Below are positions 6,566 through 12,255 of a stretch of 12,255 bases of DNA, one piece after another. The notes under the pieces were generated by a model. That model ran no database searches. It was not told the origin of the DNA and saw nothing but the letters and a program-made list of their open reading frames with translations. Both the position numbers and the translations under genes were made by a program. Origin of the DNA: Halobacteriales archaeon SW_9_67_24 (lineage in GTDB: Archaea; Halobacteriota; Halobacteria; Halobacteriales; Halococcaceae); the NCBI GenBank assembly GCA_003022685.1, contig PXSV01000060.1, positions 1 to 12,255 on the forward strand, given 5' to 3'. Numbering within the stretch: position 1 is the stretch's first letter; each line of letters begins with the position of its first letter.

Positions 6566-6976
6566 GTGAACCGCTCGCAGGCCCCCCCGATCGCCATCGC
6601 CGCGGTGGTCGTGCTCGCGGGCTGCAACGCCTTCGCCAGCGGCGACACCGAGACGGACACGCCGACGGTCACGCCCGCCGATGTCCCGACCGACGAGCCG
6701 ACGGCCACTCCAATACCGATGCTCGCGCCAGGGCTCACGGGCGCAAGCGTCGTGGACGCGGGCGACTTAGCGGACGCCCACGACGCGAACCTCGTTGATG
6801 GCTCGTTCACAAACGTAGCGAACGGCACCGTGCGATACGCCAATGGAACACTCTGCTTCCGATCGAATCGGACGGCGCAAGTGGCGAACGCTACCGGACC
6901 GTTCTACCGTGTTGCGCAGTTCGAAGAGTCACTCCCATACGCGGACTATCCCGACTGCCTGCGAACCTGGTCATAG
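6566..6976 (+). pseudogene. Haloarchaeal lipoprotein (DUF7537-like), 3' part lost at an 80-bp element
   Basis: Secreted, lipid-anchored protein. The GTG start at 6566 gives MNRSQAPPIA, a hydrophobic stretch and the lipobox VLAGC with the modified cysteine at residue 20. A Thr/Asp/Pro-rich linker follows (TDTPTVTPADVPTDEPTATP). The folded part begins LAPGLTGASVVDAGDLADAH, and NGTVRYANGTLCFRSNRT resembles the start of haloarchaeal DUF7537-type lipoproteins. These are usually around twice this length or more (from memory). The frame ends in a TAG formed by the first bases of element copy B, at LRTWS. AGGAGG sits almost directly before the GTG, so leaderless translation is as likely as SD-guided. 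A truncated lipoprotein could still be made. Confidence 0.65.
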
Positions 6977-7053
6977 GGCCGGTTGGAAGCGGTTACCGGT
7001 GCGACCGCACGCCATCGTACGGTCGATCCCGGACGGACTTCCAACCGACCCTA
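6974..7053. mobile_element. MITE-like 80-bp palindromic element, copy B (spacers inverted)
   Basis: Same length and order as copy A. Terminal repeat TAGGGCCGGTTGGAAG at 6974-6989 is identical to copy A's left end. Spacer CGGTTACCGGTGC follows (6990-7002), then stem GACCGCACG, loop CCAT, stem CGTACGGTC, spacer GATCCCGGACGGA (7025-7037) and terminal repeat CTTCCAACCGACCCTA (7038-7053). TCA flanks both sides (6971-6973, 7054-7056). The two spacers are exact reverse complements of copy A's opposite spacers, whereas the left end, right end and loop match copy A best in direct orientation. It ends the lipoprotein frame and provides the only in-frame start for the next gene. Confidence 0.85.
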
Positions 7054-7465
7054 TCAATGGCAAGCGAAGCTGCTCGGCTACGGCGGGCTGGCCGTCTTTG
7101 CGGTGGTGACGCCAGTGGCCGTGATCTACGCTCTCGACTACCAGCTGGTCCAGACGGCAATGAGCGCGGACCCCGACCCGAACCCCGTGACCTACGAGTC
7201 GTTGCGTCCCGAGGTCCGGACCGCGGTCGATCGCGCGCTCGCGGGCAACGCCGACTGGTACCGATCGGCGTCGGCAGCCCCGATGGACATCCCGTTCGCG
7301 TTCGAACGCGACGGATACGTCTACGTCCTCGATCTCGTGGAGCGGTATCACTGGAACTCGTGGCGCAGGAAGCTCCTCCTGGTGCCGGCGATCGTCGGTC
7401 TCGTTGCGATGGGCGTTGCGGTCGTGGACCGAGCGCGCGTCAGAGGCGTCGTCCCCGGCGATTGA
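6983..7465 (+). CDS. Two-helix membrane protein, native N-terminus replaced by the element
   Basis: Native-looking sequence starts at about 7055 with WQAKLLGYGG, then helix LAVFAVVTPVAVIYALDY, an outside domain of about 75 residues (VTYESLRPEVRTAVDRALAG, FAFERDGYVYVLDLVE), and a second helix, LLLVPAIVGLVAMGVAVV, before a basic end. This resembles a haloarchaeal two-helix membrane family (DUF7979-like, from memory). The only in-frame ATG is at 6983, inside element copy B, so the first 24 residues would be element-encoded. Removing the element and one TCA does not bring it into frame with the lipoprotein, so the two are separate genes joined by a loss of sequence. It may be a pseudogene. It is convergent with the ydbT-like gene, with a gap of about 29 bases. 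Confidence 0.6.
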   Translation: MEAVTGATARHRTVDPGRTSNRPYQWQAKLLGYGGLAVFAVVTPVAVIYALDYQLVQTAMSADPDPNPVTYESLRPEVRTAVDRALAGNADWYRSASAAPMDIPFAFERDGYVYVLDLVERYHWNSWRRKLLLVPAIVGLVAMGVAVVDRARVRGVVPGD

Positions 7466-7494
7466 GGGGGTCGATCACGAGGTGGGTGTCGTCC

Positions 7495-9081
7495 TTACTC
7501 CGAGCGGTTCCCGTCCTCGCCACCGTCCACGAAGGGGGTGGCTGTCTCCGACGTGGCGAACCCGTCACGCCGCGTCCGAAGGCTGGCTTGCAGCCCCTGA
7601 CGAACCGTCTCGCGGAGGTCGATCGCCTCGGTCACGTCGAAATCCACCGCACGTGCGCCCCGATCGGTGACCGAGAGCGATCCGGCGGTGTCGATCGCGA
7701 CCGTGGCGAGCGAGCGCCACCGCTGGAACGGCGTCGCGGTCTGGATCACGGTTTGGACGCGATAGGCGGGCACGACCGCGATCGAGCGCCGCCAGAACCC
7801 GTTGCGCGTCAGGACGTGCTCGCCGCCCACGTCGTAGCCACGGTGGAGCCACTTGTAGTGGCCGGCGACCGGCGCGAGGGCGATTCCGGCGAGCGGGGCG
7901 TACCAGTACTGGAGAAACGATACGTCGAAAAGCGTGTTCGCGATCCAGAGCACCCCCGCGACGAGGCCGAGCGCGAGCGCGTACCGGACCGCGTAGCGTC
8001 GCCGTGCCCGACGGGGCGGGCGGGCGAACTCCGGTTCGTCGAAATCGAACCCTTCGATCGAGCGCGCGAGGTCGACGACGCGGTCGCGGCCGGCCAGCGG
8101 GATCGCCGCCTCCGAGCCGCCCGAGGGTCCCTCGCCGGGCGTGTAGCCGGCGGTCTCGACCGCGAGCGACGCGTAGCCGACCCGGCGCATGAGGAAGTTT
8201 TCGCGCACGTCGACCTGCTGGATCTTTGCGATCGGGATCGAGCCGTCGTACCGCCCGAGGAGGCCACGCTCGTACCGGAGCTCGTCGCCGACCCGGGAGA
8301 GTTGGAAGTCGTAGTACCGGGCGGCGGTCACTGCGGCGGTACCGACCCACGAGACGATCGCGAGCGCCGCCCCGCGCGGTCCGACCGTGAGCGCGCCGGT
8401 CTCGGTGAGGAGATCGGGAATCGAGAGCCCGACCGTGGGAACGGCGAAGAAGAGCACGGGCAGGAGCGCCCGGAGGTCGGGCGCGACCAACCCCAACAAC
8501 ACGAGGTTCCGTGGCGAGAGCGCGAACAGCAGCTCCTCGGACTCGCCCGGGCGTCGGGGTTCGGCCGCCTCCTCGGCAGCCGCGTCCGCATCGATCGCGC
8601 CCTCAGCAGTCGCTCGTCCCCCGCCCGCGCCACTGCCCTCGCGTTCGCCACGCCGCAGGTCGCCCTGGAGGCGTTTGGCCTCGTCGTAGCTCACGTACCG
8701 GAGGCTCGCCTCTGTCTGGCCACCGCCGGCGGTCTCGACGTCGACGACCGCGATCGAGAGGGCGCGCTGGAGCACCCCGCGAGAAATATCGACGTTCTGA
8801 ATTCTCCGCAGGGGGATCTCGCGCTCGCGCCGCGAGAGCACCCCCGAGCCGATGTCGAGCGTGTCGGCGGTGAGGTCGTACTCGAAGCGGCGGTAGTAGA
8901 CGGCCTCGTAGCCCGCCCCGAGCGCGAACCCGGCGACGAACAGGAGCGTTCCAGTCACGACCGAGCCGGTTGGGACGATCCCGGTCTGTTCCACGGCGAA
9001 CGAGAGAAACAGCCCCAACACGCCGCCGTTCGCGCCGCGGGGGATCGCCCGGAGCGGGAGCGAGAGCGGGTGGAGTTTCAC
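7495..9081 (-). CDS. YdbT-like membrane protein with three bPH2 domains
   Basis: 528-residue membrane protein. It has three copies of the bacterial PH domain (bPH2/DUF304) at about residues 66-143, 257-343 and 414-496. Each has the pattern tyrosine-rich strand, GLLSRR/GLLGRY-like turn, then IP-RRIQNVD / IPIAKIQQVD / VPAYRVQTVI and a V-ETAG-like strand. Hydrophobic segments lie before each domain (about 20-58, 191-253 and 365-405). A charged Gly/Ala/Glu linker (about 145-185) separates the first domain from the second helix pair. Paired YdbS/YdbT systems are widespread in Firmicutes and haloarchaea; the role is not settled, though a B. subtilis pair has been linked to amylocyclicin resistance. 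The GTG start overlaps the TGA of the upstream gene by four bases, so the two are translationally coupled. Appears intact. Confidence 0.85.
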   Translation of the reverse strand: MKLHPLSLPLRAIPRGANGGVLGLFLSFAVEQTGIVPTGSVVTGTLLFVAGFALGAGYEAVYYRRFEYDLTADTLDIGSGVLSRREREIPLRRIQNVDISRGVLQRALSIAVVDVETAGGGQTEASLRYVSYDEAKRLQGDLRRGEREGSGAGGGRATAEGAIDADAAAEEAAEPRRPGESEELLFALSPRNLVLLGLVAPDLRALLPVLFFAVPTVGLSIPDLLTETGALTVGPRGAALAIVSWVGTAAVTAARYYDFQLSRVGDELRYERGLLGRYDGSIPIAKIQQVDVRENFLMRRVGYASLAVETAGYTPGEGPSGGSEAAIPLAGRDRVVDLARSIEGFDFDEPEFARPPRRARRRYAVRYALALGLVAGVLWIANTLFDVSFLQYWYAPLAGIALAPVAGHYKWLHRGYDVGGEHVLTRNGFWRRSIAVVPAYRVQTVIQTATPFQRWRSLATVAIDTAGSLSVTDRGARAVDFDVTEAIDLRETVRQGLQASLRTRRDGFATSETATPFVDGGEDGNRSE

Positions 9082-9548
9082 ACGGCGTCCTCCGGATCGC
9101 CCGGCTCGCTCTCGGTGGCGAGCCGGCGGAGTTCGGCCTGAATCGCCTCGGCGCGCTCGGGTCGGAGGCCAGGGATCGTGACATCAGCGCCACGCGAGCC
9201 GGCGGTGTAGACCACCACGCTCGACAGCCCGGCGAGCCGTTCAATGGGGCCGCGCTGGGAGTCGACGTGCTGGACTCGAACGAACGGGACGACCGAGTTC
9301 ACACGGGTCACGACGCCGCGTTCGAGCGTGACCGCGTCGCTCTCGATGTCGAACCCCCAGACCCGGTAGCGCTGGAGCGTATAGGCCACCCCGAGCACGG
9401 CGAGGACGGCGAAGACCGCCGGGCCGACCCAGAGGCCGACCTCGAACAGTCGCCGACCGGCGATGGCGACCGCCACACCCACAACGAGCGCCGTGACGAG
9501 CGCGGAACCGAGCCAGACGACGCGGACCCGAGAATCGAGCCGTTCCAT
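9078..9548 (-). CDS. YdbS-like membrane protein with one bPH2 domain
   Basis: 156-residue protein starting MERLDSRVRVVWLGSALVTA. Two N-terminal helices (about 10-30 and 38-58) are followed by one bPH2 domain: RYRVWGFDIESDAVTLERGV, VPFVRVQHVDSQRGPIERL and SSVVVYTAGS. It ends with an acidic tail. It is the first gene of a two-gene operon with the YdbT-like protein; the two probably form a complex. A TATA-like box lies about 25-31 bases before the ATG, so the pair has its own promoter although uppP lies upstream on the same strand. Appears intact. Confidence 0.85.
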   Translation of the reverse strand: MERLDSRVRVVWLGSALVTALVVGVAVAIAGRRLFEVGLWVGPAVFAVLAVLGVAYTLQRYRVWGFDIESDAVTLERGVVTRVNSVVPFVRVQHVDSQRGPIERLAGLSSVVVYTAGSRGADVTIPGLRPERAEAIQAELRRLATESEPGDPEDAV

Positions 9549-9572
9549 GCCGCTCGTTATCGTTTCTTTACA

Positions 9573-9580
9573 GATAAATC
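9573..9580 (-). promoter_or_regulatory. TATA-like box of the ydbS-ydbT pair
   Basis: Minus-strand GATTTATC, 25-32 bases before the ATG at 9548, close to the haloarchaeal TATA consensus and suited to a leaderless transcript. Confidence 0.55.
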
Positions 9581-9630
9581 CACCCGTGTCGGACGCATTC
9601 GATAGGGGGTCGGCCGGTCGATTCCCGGCT

Positions 9631-10369
9631 TCAGATCAGGTAGACGAGCACGCCGCCGAGAACGGCGAGACCACCGAGACCGACGCAGACGCCCCAGAAC
9701 GCGACCCGCTCGACTAGACGCATCAGCGCGTCGATGGTCAGATAGCCGACGACGGCGCTCGTGGCGAGCGCGACCGCCGCCATCGCGGGCTCGATCGCCG
9801 GCACGCCGCCGTCGAGCACCGTGACCACGCCCGCGCCGAACGCCGTCGGGATCGAGAGCAGAAAGGAGAGCCGAAACGAGGAGGGGCCGTCGTGGCCACG
9901 GAGGAGCAGCGCGCTCGCGGTCGTCCCCGAGCGCGAGACGCCAGGCAACCCCGCGCTGGACGAGTCCAGTGACGATCAACAGTCCGCCGATCAGCGCCAC
10001 GAACGCGCCGCCGGCGAGCTGGCTCACGAGTTCCTCCAAGAGGAGCAGGGCCGGGATCCCGACGATCGCGGTCATGAACGTGGCGATCGCGAGAAAGGAG
10101 AGCTCCGAGCGCTCACGATCGAAGGCGTGCTCGGGTCGCCAGTCCGGCAGCGTGCGGACGAGCGATTCGACCTCCCCACGGTAGTAGCCGAGCGCCGAGA
10201 GCGCGGTTCCGGCGTGGAGGAACAGCGAGAGCTGGACCGCGACCCCCGGATCGACGTTCTCGACCACCGTGAGATAGAGCGTGATGTTCCCCTCGCTGGA
10301 GATCGGGAGCCACTCGAAGATTCCCTGGAGGACACCGATGACGACCGCCAGCACCACCGACCGGTCCAT
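9631..10369 (-). pseudogene. uppP: uppP (BacA family) undecaprenyl-diphosphatase with internal deletion and frameshift
   Basis: UppP is a membrane phosphatase that recycles polyprenyl diphosphate carriers; in archaea the carrier is presumably dolichol-type. The 5' part from ATG 10369 reads MDRSVVLAVVIGVLQG then IFEWLPISSEGN, the first catalytic motif (Q15, E19), and continues through several helices to LIGGLLIVTGLVQRG. There the frame changes. The 3' part, in another frame, begins LPGVSRSGTTASALLLRG, the second catalytic motif with its arginine, and ends VLGGVLVYLI at 9631. About 25-30 residues between GLVQRG and LPGVSRSG seem to be missing (junction about 9943-9965). With the frame broken between the two catalytic motifs, no active enzyme is expected. 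A TATA-like box precedes the start. Confidence 0.85.
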
Positions 10370-10389
10370 GGGGACCGCGCTCGCGCACC

Positions 10390-10397
10390 GGATAAAG
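10390..10397 (-). promoter_or_regulatory. TATA-like box of uppP
   Basis: Minus-strand CTTTATCC, 21-28 bases before the ATG at 10369. The promoter looks preserved although the gene body is broken. Confidence 0.5.
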
Positions 10398-10658
10398 GCG
10401 GTTCGATCCCGGGCTCGTGCGCCGGCAGTTGACGGGGCCGACCACTCGTCGGTCGATTCGCCGATGTCACGAAGACCGACACATCTATGTCGTGCTGTGA
10501 CGTAGATTGTCAGAGATCGGACGTGAGCGGGATCACCACCTGGCGTTTCGACACGCACGGGGACGCCGTCCTCGCCGGCGACAGCGACGCGGTGACGTAC
10601 GCGTGGACCGCCGCGCTGCTGACCGGCCTCCTCGCCGTCGTCGTCCCGGCGGTCCGGC

Positions 10659-11993
10659 GTGGCCTTCGAGGGGATCGCGGCGTCGGTGTTCGTCCTCGGA
10701 CTGTTCGACATCGCGGTGGTGTTGATCGACGGCCCGGGGATCGCGACCCTCGATCTCGTGGCGGTCGACGTGGTCGCCATCCCGCTGTTTTTCGTGCTCG
10801 TCTACGACTGGCTCACCGATCGGGACCCGCTCCGACTGGGTGCCCGCGCGCTCGCGGTCGTCGTGTTCGCCGGCTTCGTCGGGTGGACGTTCCTCGCGGC
10901 GTTTTTCGGTAGCGGTCCCTCGGAGCTGGCCGCCGGGCTGTACGCGATCGAGCAACTCCGCTACTTCGTGGTGTTCGCGGTGGCCGCCCTCATGGTGCGC
11001 CGGACGAACGCGTGGTGTGCGATCTACCCGTTCGTGATCGCGGCCGCCGGCAACCTCCTGCTCTCGCTCGCCCAGATCGCCAACGGCGGGCGGCTCGGCT
11101 TCCCGTTTCTCGGCGAGCCGCCGGACAGATACCTCCGGGCGTTCGCGCTCGGCGCGACCGAGATCCGAACCGGCTTCTACGCCGGCGGGTTCGTCGGCCA
11201 CGGCCGGGAGCTGGCGATGGTGCTCTTTCTGTTCATCCCGCTCGTGATCGCGGTCGCGCTCCGACGGTCGTGGGGCACGGTCGGCCTCGCCGGCGTGGGG
11301 GTGGGGGCCGCTGTTCTCTCGATCCGAGTTGCCGACACCGACGCCGGCTGGGCGACGCTCGTCCTCCTGAGCGCGGTGTTCGGCACCTACCTCCTCGGCG
11401 TCGCGCTCGTCCGGGTGAAACGACGCTACTCGGCCGTTGCGCTGGTGCCGGCGTCGACGGCCGTCGTCGGGTTCGTGTACGTCCTGTTCCGGGGTGTCCA
11501 GGCCATCCTCCGATCGGACGGGAGCAGGGACAGCGTCCCGGTCCTCCGTACCGATACCCTCGCCGTGCGCATCGATCAGTACGTCGCGGCGACCCGGATC
11601 GCGGCCGAGAACCCGCTCTTCGGCCTCGGCGGGGAGAACTTCGTGCTCGTCTCGGAGCGCTACATCGCCGAGGCGAACCTCGGGATCCACAACACCTACC
11701 TCGCGAACCTCGCCGCGACCGGGGTCGTCGGGTTCGGGCTGTACCTCCTCGCCGCCCTGACGGTGCTCTGGATCGCGCTTCGCCTCGCGCTCGATGCGGA
11801 TGGCGACGAGCGCGTGCTCTGGATCGCGGTTGCCTGTGGAATGTGCGCCTACCACGCCTACTCGTCGTGGATGTGGTCGTACCCCTGGACCGTTGGCAAC
11901 ACCGCGTTCTGGCTGCTCGCGGGCGTCGCGGTCGGCGGCGCGGCGTCGCGCTGGCGCGGCACGATGACGTCGATCAGCGGACGCATCGTTTAG
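10659..11993 (+). CDS. O-antigen ligase / Wzy-like polytopic membrane protein
   Basis: 444-residue protein with about ten hydrophobic helices, resembling the Wzy_C/O-antigen ligase family, which joins or polymerises lipid-linked glycans on the outer face of the membrane. The large external loop precedes RIDQYVAATRIAAENPLFGL and GGENFVLVSERYIAEANLG. The conserved HNTYLANLAATGVVGFGLYL has H344 and N345. It ends MTSISGRIV. The start is uncertain: the GTG at 10659 is the first in frame, no TATA box is evident before it, and another frame just upstream (10523-10658) encodes what looks like a further first helix. A frameshift near 10650-10665 may have cut off the true N-terminus. The glycan handled cannot be told; surface glycan assembly is likely. 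Confidence 0.75.
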   Translation: MAFEGIAASVFVLGLFDIAVVLIDGPGIATLDLVAVDVVAIPLFFVLVYDWLTDRDPLRLGARALAVVVFAGFVGWTFLAAFFGSGPSELAAGLYAIEQLRYFVVFAVAALMVRRTNAWCAIYPFVIAAAGNLLLSLAQIANGGRLGFPFLGEPPDRYLRAFALGATEIRTGFYAGGFVGHGRELAMVLFLFIPLVIAVALRRSWGTVGLAGVGVGAAVLSIRVADTDAGWATLVLLSAVFGTYLLGVALVRVKRRYSAVALVPASTAVVGFVYVLFRGVQAILRSDGSRDSVPVLRTDTLAVRIDQYVAATRIAAENPLFGLGGENFVLVSERYIAEANLGIHNTYLANLAATGVVGFGLYLLAALTVLWIALRLALDADGDERVLWIAVACGMCAYHAYSSWMWSYPWTVGNTAFWLLAGVAVGGAASRWRGTMTSISGRIV

Positions 11994-12010
11994 GAGCGGT
12001 GTCGTGCTCG

Positions 12011-12255
12011 ATGTACGCGCGAGGGCCCCCTCGTCGGCGCGGGCCAGTCGCCGTTCGGCTCCGTTCCCGACGAAACCCATCGGTCGCTGTTCGACACCGC
12101 CCACGACCGCGCACTCGACAGCGTCGACGGCGACCTCGACCCGGACCGGGTCGACGAGGTTTTCCTCGGCACGCTCGGGGTCGGCAGCCGCCGGATCGGG
12201 CTCGGCGCGCCTGCCGTCACTGATCGTGGGGCGCTGTGACACCCAGTCAGAACGG
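12011..12255 (+). pseudogene. Thiolase-like (acetyl-CoA acetyltransferase family) gene start, frameshifted and with an in-frame TGA
   Basis: The readable frame gives LVGAGQSPFGSVPDETHRSL, then FDTAHDRALDS, DPDRVDEVFLGTLGVGSRRI and GLGAPAVTDRGAL before TGA at 12237. This matches the N-terminus of haloarchaeal thiolase-like acetyl-CoA C-acyltransferases, where VGAGQSPFG and GTLGVGGRQ-GL-GPAVT are characteristic. That frame has no start codon. The ATG at 12011 is in a different frame and joins it if one C is removed from the run of five at 12026-12030, giving MYARGPLVGAGQ. The TGA probably replaces a CGA or similar codon, since the reading continues sensibly as HPVRT. The rest lies beyond the right edge. 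Confidence 0.7.

Noticed and set aside
7057..9141. 694-codon open frame on the plus strand
   Set aside because: It is antisense to the YdbT-like gene, is very rich in Arg/Asp/Glu in a shadow-like pattern, and has no recognisable domain.
10533..12242. 569-codon open frame on the minus strand
   Set aside because: It is antisense to the Wzy-like gene and thiolase start, with a charged low-complexity composition typical of shadow frames.

Overview
The window looks like a piece of a haloarchaeal (Halobacteria) chromosome. It is GC-rich, its proteins are strongly acidic, and its conserved small genes are typical of the group: a DUF555/UPF0212 protein, a UPF0058 protein, a four-cysteine zinc ribbon, an archaeal acylphosphatase, an OGG1-like glycosylase and a pair of bPH2 membrane proteins. 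Several genes have TATA-like boxes 23-35 bases before the start codon, which fits leaderless transcripts. No rRNA, tRNA, CRISPR array or complete insertion sequence was seen.

Layout. 1-1000 (minus): end of a carbohydrate ABC transporter operon. The ATPase runs off the left edge. The permease survives only as its C-terminal half, fused to the first ~39 codons of an NAD(P)H-hydrate repair enzyme (Nnr). 1077-2060 (minus): a pgsB-like (poly-gamma-glutamate synthase, Mur-ligase type) pseudogene split by an 80-bp MITE-like element. 2176-5065: a block of apparently intact housekeeping or conserved genes (acylphosphatase, small membrane protein, OGG1-like DNA glycosylase, DUF555, UPF0058, zinc ribbon). 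5408-6268 (plus): an hflX pseudogene with an amber codon, a deletion that removes the GTPase core, and a 27-bp tandem duplication over the NKxD motif. 6566-7465 (plus): a lipoprotein fragment and a two-helix membrane protein fragment joined by a second copy of the same 80-bp element. 7495-9548 (minus): an intact YdbS/YdbT-like pair with a 4-base overlap. 9631-10369 (minus): an uppP (BacA family) pseudogene with an internal deletion and frameshift. 10659-11993 (plus): an O-antigen-ligase/Wzy-like membrane protein whose 5' end may be damaged. 12011-end (plus): 5' end of a broken thiolase-like gene.

The main message is the contrast between intact conserved genes and about seven broken ones in 12 kb. 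The lesions are of several kinds: element insertion, in-frame fusion, larger deletion with short matching sequence at the junction, premature stops and a C-run frameshift. The pattern suggests either a genome under relaxed selection or an imperfect assembly, and the sequence alone does not decide between them. The broken genes include several for surface polymers and lipid-carrier metabolism (pgsB, uppP), and possibly the Wzy-like gene.

The best candidate for something undescribed is the 80-bp element. Both copies have identical architecture: 16-bp terminal inverted repeats, 13-bp spacers and a 9-bp central hairpin. Both are flanked by TCA. In one copy the two spacers are exactly swapped and reverse-complemented relative to the other, while the outer ends keep the same orientation.
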